Assembly (NCBI GenBank): GCA_023213395.1
Contig: CM041465.1
Span: 223,207,741-223,271,740 of the forward strand
Length of the DNA: 64,000 nucleotides
DNA from: Cycas panzhihuaensis
Lineage: Eukaryota > Cycadophyta
Direction of reading: 5' to 3'
The stretch's first letter is position 1, and the number at the start of each line of letters is the position of its first letter. Under the pieces are notes generated by a model. That model was not told the origin of the DNA, did not search any database, and was given only the letters and a program-made list of their open reading frames with translations. The position numbers and the translations under genes are program-made. Shown piece by piece: positions 42,421-53,499 of the stretch.

Positions 42421-42990
42421 AAATGCTACCATAGTTATTGTTGGAGCTAAAACCTTAACGGAGATAAAAATTGCAACTATAGAGACAAAATGTGATAACC
42501 CAACTTTAATTAAAATTTTCTTCCATGAGTCTTCCAGTTGCATCTCCTGCCATTTTGTTTGAATGTGACTGTCATTGGTTTGACAAAAGTTGATATTAAC
42601 CTGTGGAAGGTTCTTAAAGTCTACCATTTCCGTTGATTGCTTTCTATGATTGCCCTTTTTGATTTCTACTTGCATATAAAAATTATTGCCTTTGCTTGTT
42701 AAAAAAGGAATTATTACGTCCTAAATTTGTATGCAAAATTGTGATGGGACTTGTCTTAATTACCTATCATGTGCCAACCATTTCAATTTTAATTGTTTGC
42801 TGCTAACTTGTCACATCCTTCTGCTTTTATATTCTTTTAATCATAACAAAGATTCTGCTTTGTTTGGTCGCCATTGTTGTTCCCTTAATTTGTATTTCCC
42901 TCCTTTAGGAAAAAAGACAATGATATGGCTTAAGCCAACTTCCATTGATTAATTTGGTCAATAATCTATTGTCTATTTGTTTGAGTTGGA
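42421..42990 (-). pseudogene. Spacer and short unknown frame after integrase of element E
   Basis: An 85-codon minus-strand frame at 42675-42418 ends in a hydrophobic stretch (SHFVSIVAIFISVKVLAP) that could be a membrane span. It may be the N-terminal portion of the accessory frame. No family recognised. Confidence 0.3.
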
Positions 42991-44949
42991 CAACACCATT
43001 CTGCAAAATTTGTTGAACTCTATATAGTTTTAACAGTCTTAGTTCCATTTTCCTAGGTTATATATGAAATTTATTATATAAAAGTACTAAATTGCCTACC
43101 CAAAATTGGGGTTTCTTCAAATGCTTGTTATTCCAGGCCTTGCTCCTTGTCTTTTCTACCTTCATTCCCCATAAGGCCTGAGCTTGTCATTCATCTAGTT
43201 TCATTAAATTAATTAGTCGTTGGTCCCTTGATTTTGGTTTATTCAATCATAATTGATTGGCTACATCGTTTCTTTTTGCCTAGAACTCCAATGGAACCAC
43301 TACTTTAAGGCCATAAACCAATTGAAATGGTGTTTGTTTTTGTGGTATTTTTTATGTCATCCTGGTTGTCCATAAAATATAATGCAGTTTTCTAGCCTAG
43401 TTAGTTCTACTGATATTACAAATTTTGGTTAGAACAATCTTCAAGATTTTATTTGTGCTCTCCACTTGCTCGTTTGTTTTTGGGTAATAAGGTGAGGACT
43501 TTCTATGTTGGATCAATTTTTTTGGCATGAGGTGTTTTTATGGTTTAATTTAAAAAATTGCTTCCTTGATCGAATACAATTTCAAGTGGATATCCAAATA
43601 TGATAATTATTATTTCATAGATGAATCAAGTTGTACTTTATGCATCACATTATTTCATAGGCTTTGCCTCTATCCATTTTGTTATGAAATTAATAACTAC
43701 AAGAATGTACTTAGCATTATTGTGCCTAATTGGAGGATTGATTAGGCTAATAAAGTCTAATCCCTATTTCTTAAATGGAGCTTGAGCCAAAAGCAGTTGC
43801 AAGGGCATGAAATGCTACTTACCTAATCTCCCCATACACTGACATACATCACACCTTTTTACCCATTTGTTAATATTTTCGAGCAAAATGGGCCCCTATA
43901 ATCTTGCCAACAATATTTTCCTTATAGTACTTTTGGTTCCTTGATGCATGGGTGTAATTTCCTCCTAAGCCTTCCTTGTTATTTCGTCCATCTCATGTTT
44001 TAGGACACATCAATGTAGAACTCCATCATGCCCCATTTTATAAAGCATTCCCTATATTAGTTGGAAAGGTAAAGTTTTACTTATAAATCTATGTTGTCTT
44101 GCTCGATCTAATCATATTGGAGTTTGCCTTGTAGACAGGTATTAAGCAATCCCCTTGTACTAGGTTGGAATTGCTTCAATTGAAAACAACTTTGTGTCTA
44201 GGAAATCATCATGCACATTTGTTGTTGCTTCTCTTTTTGCATTGTAGGATAGTTGGTTTGGAATTATATGCTTCTCCCCCTTTTTCACTATTAATTTAAA
44301 AGTGAATTCTTGGAACAACATCAAACACTTGTTGATCCTTCGCTGCAATATTGGTTTATTAATTAAGTATTGTAGGACTTAGTGATCAAAAGAGTATGAA
44401 TAGGTTTTCCAACAAGTAATATTTATACTTTTGTAAGGCATACACCATTTCGAAGCCTTCCCTTTCTGTGACTAAATAATTTCATTATGCTTGTAACAAC
44501 TTTTGACTTACAAAGTGTATAGGAAGATCCACGCTGCTATCTCTTGGTTGCGTGTTAGCACAACTAATTGCATATAGAGATGTATTTACATGTACGCGGA
44601 ATGGTTTTTCCCAATTGCGAAATTGTAGTACTAGGGCTTGTGCTATATTCTTTTTCAACAGGTCAAAGGCCAACCACTGCTTCATCGTCCATTGCCATGC
44701 TATTTTCTTTTCCAGTAGGGATTCTATAGGGTTTGCGATTTGGGCATATTCTTTGATAAATTTATGATAATATCCTGTCATACTCAAGAACCCTTTGAGA
44801 TTTTTCACAATCATTGGTGTTGAAAAATTCAAGATCACTGTAACCTTAGTTGGATCTGTAAGCAACCCTTCTTTTATGATGATGCATCCTAACAATGGTC
44901 CAAAAGGAACCATGAAAGCACATTTGTTAAGATTTAAATGTAGACTATT
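42991..44949 (-). pseudogene. Element E: RT thumb, RNase H and integrase
   Basis: From right to left: RT thumb (LLGCIIIKEGLLTDPTKVTV and GYYHKFIKEYAQIANPIESL, up to 44949), RNase H to about 44230, the integrase zinc finger ending DVCQCMGRLGK (about 43800-43860), catalytic-core start GLDFISLINPP (about 43770) with ILVVINFITKWIEAKP, and GYPLEIVFDQGSNFLN (about 43600-43555). The tail ends near 42990. Many stops. The IVSKEGM..DPAKV-type thumb is Tat/Athila-like. Confidence 0.8.
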
Positions 44950-45349
44950 TATTACATAATTGTTGCAATTAATAGAATATGAGTATTTATACATATGATT
45001 AAGGTGGGTAAAAGTTAATGTTAGCTATTAATATGTGTGTGCAAGTTGCATAAGTCTACCAATAGGATTGAAGGTTGAATGTCCCCCTAATAGGATTCTA
45101 TGTAAAGCAACCACTTTTGCCTATTTAAGGCTGAATGTTTGTAAAGAGAGTTTTATGTCTTGAGTTTATTTGTAATATTGTACCTTGTACGAATTTGGTA
45201 TCCATTTGGTGTTCTTACAAGGGTCCTTTTGTCCTCTTGTAATTTTTTGAACAAAAGCTATGAATAAAAGTTTGTTGGTTGCTCATTTTATGCTTCTTTT
45301 GTCTTTTTTGTTACAAGTTGGTGTAGAATTACCACTTGGAACCATTCCA
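44950..45349 (+). repeat. 5' LTR of chromovirus C
   Basis: 400 bp, homologous to 62121-62521. Its first dinucleotide has decayed from TG to TA. It contains CCTATTTAAGG near 45120 (TATA-like) and AATAAAAG near 45264. Confidence 0.88.
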
Positions 45350-45485
45350 AGTGGTTCAGAGCCAAGTTCATAGGATCCATCTCAAGCAGTGGTAAGATCA
45401 AGTTGAAGAGGAGGAGCATAAATAGGAATATGAACTAGCTATTGCTAAATCGAATCCTATGCCCGTATTATAGAAGTAGGAGTTG

Positions 45486-45525
<40 letters not shown>

Positions 45526-45654
45526 CTCTTTCCATTGATCTATTAGTAGTTATATCCTATTGTGATTTAGAGCTTAGATATAAGGCTATTGTTATTTTAT
45601 TAGTAGCTATCGCTATGGCTATTGAGAGGCTTAGATCCAAGGCTATTGTTATTC
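45350..45654 (+). other. Leader of chromovirus C, first part
   Basis: Contains the primer-binding site, then untranslated leader with a (GA)n microsatellite at 45488-45522. Ends at copia D. Confidence 0.6.
45488..45522. repeat. (GA)n microsatellite
   Basis: About 17 GA/AG units. The 60-codon frame of Arg-Glu repeats that crosses it is an artefact. Confidence 0.95.
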
Positions 45655-45659
45655 TATTA

Positions 45660-45879
45660 TGTTAAGATATAATGTTTTATCTAGGTCAGAAAAGGGGGTC
45701 ATGTTAGACCAACCCTTAAATGCTCTCATGAGATCATGCCACTTGGCAATATCTGAGTGATTGGTTACATTAGTGGTTGTAACCAACTCATGACTCTTGT
45801 ATACTTAAGCAAATTGAATCTCAATAGAAAATCATCTCATTCCTTTCTCAGTTTGTTTCTGATCTGCGTTTTTTCAACA
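45660..45879 (+). repeat. 5' LTR of copia D
   Basis: 220 bp, TGTTAAGATATAATG to TTTTTTCAACA; identical to 50523-50742. Confidence 0.97.
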
Positions 45880-45898
45880 TGGTATCAGAGCAGGGTGC
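45880..45898 (+). promoter_or_regulatory. Primer-binding site of copia D
   Basis: TGGTATCAGAGCAGGGTGC, no spacer to the LTR, initiator-Met type. Confidence 0.92.
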
Positions 45899-46503
45899 TC
45901 AAATTGACATCTCTTGAGGAGAATTCTTCCGTCACCAATTCTACCAAGTCAAGGAAGATTTATCAACCAACGTCATTAATTTTTCATCGTGCGAATTATG
46001 CGGGCGTACGGATTTATGCGGACGGTGTTTTCAACGATGTCGGATCGAGACGAAATTTTGCGGGGAGATAGATCGAGGCCGCCGAACACATCTCTCTTCC
46101 GAGCGGGCGTTTTGAGGCCGCTTTCAAGGCCAAATCAGCCCTAACCATCCGCTTTTTGGAAAAACTAGAGCGAAATCTCTTCGATTTTCAAAAAATTCCG
46201 GGTATTTCTGGTCCGAAATCCTTCTCACTATAAATACGATTGATTTGCATCCAAAATCGAGGGTTTATTTTGAGATTTTCCATGTTTTTCTCAAAACGAA
46301 TTACGCCCTAATACTGCTTTTTCTTTCTGGAGCCGATTTCTCTCGTTTGAAAAGCAGTTTCGAAAAATTGACTTCAGATCCTCATAAGCGACTTGAATAC
46401 TTACATTTTGAGGTACATTTCATTTTTGGCCGTACATCTAAGGTTTGTACGGAAATCCGTCTGCATTTGACCGCCCTAAATCGCACCCTTCAATTCGAAA
46501 ATC
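45899..46503 (+). other. Leader of copia D
   Basis: Untranslated leader with relatively high G+C at 46000-46200. Two short frames (45757-46071 and 46245-46532) overlap LTR and leader and show no domain. Confidence 0.5.
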
Positions 46504-47480
46504 ATGTCTTCCTCCATCATTACTCTGTCTAAACCTGAAAAACTGACTAGTTCAAATTACCATGTGTGGAAAATCAAAATGGAGACTATTCGATAATGAA
46601 AGACGCTGGAAATTCCGAGGAAAGGAAACCCGTCCTCCGGCGATGATGACAAATTGAAGAGTTGGATTGAAAGAAATAATATGGGTAGTCTCACTGAAAA
46701 TGTCTATTTCGATTCTCAGTACTTGTCTATGTTGAAAACCGAACCAGCCTCCAAACTGGAAATGTTTAGAAAATCTATATGGTCAAAAGAATAAAGCAAG
46801 AATAATCACACTCAAAGAAGAGTTGTATAAACTCCATATGAAAGAAAGCAAAGTTGGAAGAATTTATGCATAAAATCATCAACGTGAGAAATAATCTTCG
46901 AGTCTTTGGAGGAATGATATCGAACAAGACCTTGTAGAAATAGTAATGCAAAGGCGCCCAAATCTTTGATACCATTGTTAACACTATCACCGATAGTGAT
47001 AGGTTAGATAAATTAACTCTTGATGAATCGGAGGATCGCTATTAAGACGTGAGCAGAGAAACAAAAGGTACGAAAATACGATGAGCTAGAAGATGCCTTT
47101 GCATCCAGGTTAAATCTCGGACAAAGAGGAAGACAACAATTTCGTGCACCTAGCAGATTGTCAGATTCTAGAGGTCGAGGACGCTGGTCAAATTCCAGAG
47201 GACGAGGACGCAGCAGAGAAAATAGAATATGCTACAACTGTGACTAACCGACACTTCGCAAACAATTGCGGATCTTCGACATATGCCGCTATCATGACAA
47301 AGTGGACACTATCCTTACTGTCCTCAAAGACGAAGTGAAATCTACAAAGGAAAAGACCTATCGGCGGACACAAAGAAAGAAAAAGATGAAGAAGAAGAAG
47401 AGGAAGAGGAGACGCTTTCATCACAAAGATTGGTCACGGAATGAAAGACAAAGACATTTGGTACATAGATTCGTGAGCCT
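46504..47480 (+). pseudogene. Gag of copia D, frameshifted
   Basis: ATG 46504 begins MSSSIITLSKPEKLTSSNYH then VWKIKMETIR, the standard plant copia Gag start, and stops at a TAA at 46594. Later pieces in other phases include EELYKLHMKESKV (about 46820) and a Gly/Arg-rich linker (SRGRGRWSNSRGRGR, about 47170-47215). A zinc knuckle is split by a frameshift (CYNC in one phase, NRHFANNC in another, 47230-47270). Confidence 0.85.
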
Positions 47481-47839
47481 CTAAACACATGACGAGCCGG
47501 GAAGATCGGTTCCAAATCATAAATCCATACAATATGGACAAGTCCGTGGAGTCGGTGACAAGTACTCCTTAACATCAAAGGGATTGGAACCATTTCAAGA
47601 ATCAATGGAAATGAAAGAAAAATTTGTAATGTTCTCTATGTACCGGACACAAGATGAATCTTCTTTCGCCTCTCAACCGAGCAAAAAGGGCCGAGGACCA
47701 TTTTCGATGAAGAAGGAATTGTCACATTCTCGGATATGAAAAAGACGGAAAATTGTTGGAAAAGGGATCGATGCAATGATCTCTACAAACTCTGTCCACA
47801 ACTTCCTTGTTTGGAAGAAAAGCTTGTCGCTCTTAAATC

Positions 47840-48720
47840 GATAATAAAGTATGGCATTTAAGGTATGGACATCTTCCAATTGACACACTTAAACAAATGG
47901 AAAAGTCAGAAATGGTAAATGGTTTACCTAATATCTCTTCAGATACATTTGTTTGTAAAGGTTGTCAACTCAGAAAACAGCATAGGTTTCCCTTTAAAGA
48001 AAGCACTTGGAAATCTAAGTCTAAATTAGATCTGATACACACAGATATTTGTGGCCCTATTTCACCACTGTCAATAAACGGTTGCATATATTTCCTAACT
48101 TTCATTGATGATTTCACTCGAAAAGTTTGGGTATATTTTTTACATAATAACCGAGGTCTTTGAAGCATTTAAAGAATTTAAGGCGAAGTTGAGCTAGAAT
48201 CGGGAATGAAAATCAAGTGTATCGAGTCGATGGAGGAGGAGAATATATGTCGAACGAATTTCTAAATTATCAGAATACAGAGGAATTCGTAGACAAATAA
48301 CAACTCCCTATACTCCTACCAAATGGAGTAGCCGAAAGAAAGAATAGGACCTTGATGGAGATGGCTCAAGCATGATGTATGGAACAAAGATATCAAAGAC
48401 GATCAAGTGTAACAAGACAACATGTTACTTAATAAACAGAAGTCCAACCAGGATACTGAAGAACATCACTCCAGAGGAAGTTTGGACAGGTTTGAAACCC
48501 GATGTAAGTTCCCTCAAGGTTTTTGGTAGTCAAGCATTTGTGCATATTCCTGATAAAAGAGGTCCAAATTAGATGCAAAAGCATAGAATGTGTTTTGATA
48601 GGATATAGTAAAATTCAAAGGCATATAAGTGCATAGATCCTAGAACAAATAGAATCTATGTGAGTAGAGACGTCGTGTTTAATGAAGATACCTCAAGAGT
48701 CCTCACAAATCAAAATAATA
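47840..48720 (+). pseudogene. Integrase of copia D, frameshifted
   Basis: It starts with RYGHLPIDTLKQMEKSEMVN and the finger CKGCQLRKQHRFPF (47955-47995). LDLIHTDICGPISP (catalytic D, about 48030) and LTFIDDFTRKVWVY follow. After about 48160 the phase changes repeatedly: GGGEYMSNEF (about 48230), then ITTPYTP and NGVAERKNR-type remnants to 48350, and the C-terminal LKVFGSQAFVHIPDK (about 48510). Same lineage as the integrase of copia F. Confidence 0.88.
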
Positions 48721-48989
48721 GAAAGTGAAAAGGAATTGGGAACTACCTGACATGTAATAGTGCAGAAGACGAGGAAGAAGATCACCAGAATTACTTGGAA
48801 AATCAAGAGGAAAACGGGCCGAAGAAGGACAAGTCGATTCGTCATCAACAACAGTCGTGGAGACAACATCAAGGGTCATCATCACCAATCGACGGGGAGA
48901 CATTCCATAAGCAAAAAAGTCAAAATGGTATATCAAAACTGTTGAAGAGGGAAATATATTAGAACAAAAGACTCGAGGGCAAAGGTCAA

Positions 48990-50500
48990 AAGCTCTCCTA
49001 AGCAAGGTTGAACCACGTAATTTTGATGAAGCAAAAGATCATCCGTAATGGAGAGAAGCAATGGACGATGAAATAAACTCAATCAAGAAAAATCAAACGT
49101 GGGAATTAGTAGAACACTGCTAATAAATCTATTGTAAATCGCAAATGGGTTTACAAAACAAAGAAATGAGTTGATGGCCAAATTGAAAACACAAGGCAAG
49201 GTTAGTTGCAAAAGGATATACTCAAACCGCAGTATAGATTATGATGAGACTTTCTCTCAAGAGCAAAGATGAACACAGAAGGATGGATAGCCTTACCGCC
49301 GCCCAAGGTTGGGGAATCTCTCGATGGACGTAAAAGTGCCTTCCTAAACGGTGAACTGGAAGAAGAAGTTTATATGCAACAACCGGATGGATATGCGTAA
49401 TGTGGAAAAGAAAATCTAGTCCGCAAATTGAAAAAGGCCTCAGATGGTCTAAAACAAGCACCACGTGCTCGGTATGCAAAACTAGATCACTTTCTTGAAG
49501 AAAATAAGTTCATTCTGTAACTTTCGATTCCAACAGACATAAGGAAAACAAACAACAAGATAACAATAATTGTTGTTTATGTGGATGATATGTCACATCT
49601 TGGAATGATGTAGAAGGAATCAAGTGGATCAAAAGTCAACTTCAAAGAAGTTTGAAATGATGATTTAGGTTCACTAAATTATTACTTGGGAGGAAATAGT
49701 TCAACATCAAAACTATGTAACTTTGTCCCAAAGTAATTACATCAAAAGTCTACTTGTTCGATTTCGGATGGAAAATCGCAATCCATGCACCACTCCCATG
49801 GAGACAAATTGCAATCTAACAAGAGACAATATGGAAAAGATGTCGATGCTACTTTGTACAGTAAATGATCGAAGCCTGATCTACCTGACAGCCATCAGAC
49901 CCGACATATCCTACTCAGTAGGATTAATATCAAGGTATATGCAGAATCCAAAGTTAAGACACTAGAAGCAAAGAAAAGAATTCTGAGATATCTCAAAGGA
50001 ACAACAGATCTCAAGTTAGTTTATTCAAAGGGGCATCTAATCAAAATCACAGGATACTGCGATTCGTGACCGGGCAAAGACAAAGAACAAAGGAAATCAA
50101 CAAGTGGTTTTTGTTTTTTCTTGGGAGATTCAGCAATCTCATGGTGCAACAAAAAACAAGCCACAGTGGCTCTCTCCTCTACGTATGTAATATAAAGCGG
50201 CCACATCAAGAACTCCGTGAAGCCATCTGGTTAAGACAACTCGCTTGATTTAAATCAACAATGTAAAGAAGCAACTTCTTTAAAGTGTGACAATCAAAGT
50301 GCCATCAAGCTGACTAAAAATCCAATTCTGCATGCAAGAACAAAACATATTGAAGTTCATCATCACTTTATAAGAGAAAAGTACGTAACAAAGAAATAGA
50401 TTTGGAATATCGTCCGACATCCTAACAAGTTGCGCATCTTCCGACAAAACCTCTTGGGAGAGAAAGACTCGGATATTTGAGAGACAAGATTGGACTTATA
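48990..50500 (+). pseudogene. RT and RNase H of copia D, frameshifted
   Basis: In order: HP.WREAMDDEINSIKKNQTW (about 49035-49100), VNRKWVYKTK, YDYDETFSQ, EEEVYMQQPDGYA (about 49360), GLKQAPRARYAK (about 49450), IIVVYVDDM (about 49565-49595), SNYIKSLLVRFRMENRNPCT (open at 49723-49965) and RSLIYLTAIRPDISYSVGLI. RNase H then has TGYCDS and a C-terminal run of scrambled phases ending before the polypurine tract. The catalytic YVDD box itself is intact. Confidence 0.88.
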
Positions 50501-50522
50501 GAGATAAAACATTAAGAGGGGG

Positions 50523-50742
50523 TGTTAAGATATAATGTTTTATCTAGGTCAGAAAAGGGGGTCATGTTAGACCAACCCTTAAATGCTCTCATGAGATCAT
50601 GCCACTTGGCAATATCTGAGTGATTGGTTACATTAGTGGTTGTAACCAACTCATGACTCTTGTATACTTAAGCAAATTGAATCTCAATAGAAAATCATCT
50701 CATTCCTTTCTCAGTTTGTTTCTGATCTGCGTTTTTTCAACA
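50523..50742 (+). repeat. 3' LTR of copia D
   Basis: 220 bp, identical to 45660-45879; followed by the target duplication TATTA. Confidence 0.97.
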
Positions 50743-50747
50743 TATTA

Positions 50748-52394
50748 GTGGCCATATCCTATCGCATTTATATTAGATCCAAGATCAGATCCCTGTCTAA
50801 GATAATGTCATCTCAATAAATGCAACACCTTGGTGAAATCCCTTAAACGCTCTCTACATTTATTTTCTATTTAGTAATTCTATAATTTTAAGTTCTGTAA
50901 TTTGTTGCAAGTGGGCAGTAAGATCCGTCCCTCCCAACAAGATCCCTCCTTCCTATATCTCCTAGTTTTGAGGTGGAACCCTGTGTTGGGGGCTTTAAAT
51001 ATCATAGAGATTTGTCATTCTTAACTAATCATATACGAGTATATGTCTATATGCGAAGCAAAGTAGATCACATAGGCCTTAGACAAAATTTGGCTTCAAA
51101 ATCAAATTTCAACGTACCTTTAGATATTTTAGATGACCTTTTTAGATTCCCTTGCCTTACTAGTTTTAGGAAAGTTGTCGATTGCCTGTCCTTCATAGTG
51201 CACTGGTTAGTGATTATCGTTAAGAAGTTACCCTTCTTGAATACCTCTACAAGACTTTCGTGGCTACAAAGTCAAGTCTTGATGTACCTTCAGGTATAGT
51301 AGAGAACCCTTTTAGGTTCCCTTGCCTTACCTAGTTTTAGGAAAGTTGTCGACTAGTTGTCTTCTGTAGTGTATTGTTTAGTGATTAGCACCAGTAAGCT
51401 ACCCTTCCCGAAAACCTCTGCATGACTTTCGTGGCTATGGGTACAAAGGCTCCTCTGTAATTAATGCCCTTAGGTATTGCACCGAGTGTAAGTGACGACA
51501 TAGAAGTTTATTGAAGGGCTTACAGAACCAAATAATCCTCTGTCAAATACTATGGTAGTTCACCTATTTTAACAATTTAAATTACATTACAAAATTGTTA
51601 AAATTGTTGTACTTCCAAACACAATACAAAATTGTTGAGTCTATTGTACGTCTAAATACAAATTGTTGAAACTGCTCCACTTCTGGCTATTAATATTACA
51701 ATGCAATAAACAACATAATCTTGAAACACAATAGCAACATCATTCTGCAATATAACATAGTCTTCCAATACCATAACAATACAATCTTGTAATACAAGCA
51801 CTAAAATTTAAATACTTTCTGTTCAAATTTTCAATCCAATTTTTTGAGTCTAGTACCCAATTGAGTCCAACCTTTAGTCCAATGCCTGTCTCTTTTAAAC
51901 ACAAAAGAAAAATAGAGTTAAGAGTCATTTCGATGAATACTTTTATGATTTAGACGAAACCTACATTAGTAGATTCAAGATGAAAAAAAAAAAAAGTCCA
52001 CAACTCATAAGGTACCATTAGTCAATCATACATCTTATTTCGATCAACACATTGCATTGATCATTTTGTACTAGATGAATTTTAACTGTCATTTTTAAGA
52101 AAAAATGGGTTATAAGTATCCTATGGGTCCTAAAGCCTAATTTTTTTCATATTAAACTCACATATCCTATTTTGATGAACTCTTCGCACTTATCTTATTG
52201 CACTAAGTGATTTCCTTACTTATTTTCTTAGGGTCAATAGGTTATAAACACTCTATCCCTCCACCCTCTTCTCCTCTTCTCCCTTATATCATTCCTCAAT
52301 TCTATAATCTCATTCTTTCTATCTAATCCCTAACTCGTTTATCCCATTCTCTCTTCTTCATCCTCCTTCATTAAATCCCTTTCTTCTTCTGTAT
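50748..52394 (+). other. Leader of chromovirus C, second part
   Basis: Resumes after copia D and runs to the gag ATG at 52395. It includes a tandem duplication (51114-51440). No gene. Together with 45350-45654 the leader is close to 2 kb, longer than the roughly 0.9 kb of chromovirus A, so another fragment may be embedded. Confidence 0.5.
51114..51440. repeat. Tandem duplication, about 170-bp unit
   Basis: GTACCTTTAGATATTTTAGA... to CTTTCGTGGCTAC (51114-51267) recurs as GTACCTTCAGGTATAGTAGA... to CTTTCGTGGCTATG (51284-51438). Offset is 170-171 bp. A weak partial third copy may start near 51463. Confidence 0.8.
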
Positions 52395-53170
52395 AAATGA
52401 TGGCACCGGCCCAGGCAAATTGCATATCCACATTGGAAACACAACTCATTAGCATGTAGGATGCACATAAAGATGGCATGGCCAAGATCATAACAGATTT
52501 AACAAACTTGGTCACTCATAATGATTTCGAAAACATGATAAAGGGGATAACAACCTTGAATGCTTAGATTCTAATATCACATCCACATCCAACTCTATTA
52601 GTAACTCATGCGGAGGTGGTGTTCCTCCTCAACCACCTCATCAGCAAACATTCAATCACAAATGCCAGTTTTTGATCTAGATCTCAACAAAGATTCTGCT
52701 CACAGGTGGATCAATAAATTGGACTCTTACTTTGCTATTAATCCCATGATCAAAGTTGATCAATTGATGTTTGCATCCATCCACTTGGAGGGTAAGGCCC
52801 ATCATTGGTACCAATCATGGAATCGTGAATATCTGTTCCCCCAAACATCGAATCAATTCTTTAGATGTTTCTTTAAACAATAAAAAGAAACTTGGAATTA
52901 GACCTTCTTCAGCCAACTTACTTGGTTAAAACAATCATCATCTCTAAATCTTACATGGACGAGTTTATGCTCTTCAGAATTAAGTCAGCCAAAGCCTTGA
53001 TCAATACATGATTGTGGAAACATATGTAATCAGACTTAAGGAACACATCCAAATGTGAATAAAGACAAACCCACCACCTAATTTAAGAGAAGCCATAAAT
53101 AGGGTCAAAGCAATTAAGGCTAAATTCTCAATGGAACTAGTACCCACTTTTTGAATAGATTCTATATGGT
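52395..53170 (+). pseudogene. Gag of chromovirus C
   Basis: Starts near ATG 52395-52398 (MMAPAQANCISTLETQLIS). It shifts phase near 52600 into VFDLDLNKDSAHRWINKLDS and FASIHLEGKAHHWYQSWNRE, the retrotrans_gag domain (open 52608-52883). The remaining part to 53170 is broken by stops. Confidence 0.82.
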
Positions 53171-53499
53171 GCAATCATCTGTGGCTAATAGACCCATATG
53201 GGGCACTATAATTTTAAGTAGAAGGCCCCCAATAACCCGCGACAGGATTTCCAACAGTAGAACCAGCATCAGGGTCAAAATGAGTACCACATACAAAAGC
53301 ACATAGGCGTAGAGAAGGCAACCGATGTGTAGAAAAATAGACCCCTGCTTATGGTGATACTATAAACCAAAACAAATTATACTCACTATAGATCTCACCA
53401 TATCCTGTAATGAGCACTCCGATTATGAAAATGAACTTGAAGAAAAACCACCCTTGGAAGCCTTCCCTAACCCCAAGCCAAAACTATCTCTATCAATTG

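Larger units (their letters stand above)
45660..50742 (+). mobile_element. Copia element D, recent insertion with decayed interior
   Basis: LTRs 45660-45879 and 50523-50742 are identical over 220 bp by eye. TATTA flanks both sides (45655-45659, 50743-50747). The primer-binding site TGGTATCAGAGCAGGGTGC (45880-45898) abuts the 5' LTR, and AAGAGGGGG (50514-50522) abuts the 3' LTR. Gag, integrase, RT and RNase H occur in Ty1/copia order but are full of one- and two-base deletions. Identical LTRs with a wrecked interior imply the element was copied recently using enzymes made elsewhere. Confidence 0.95.

Noticed and set aside
45483-45665. 60-codon frame of Arg-Glu repeats
   Set aside because: Produced by a (GA)n microsatellite in a retroelement leader.
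47266-47605. Lys/Arg-rich (+) and Ser-rich (-) frames
   Set aside because: Mirror translations of a purine-rich linker in copia D gag/protease; neither is an independent gene.
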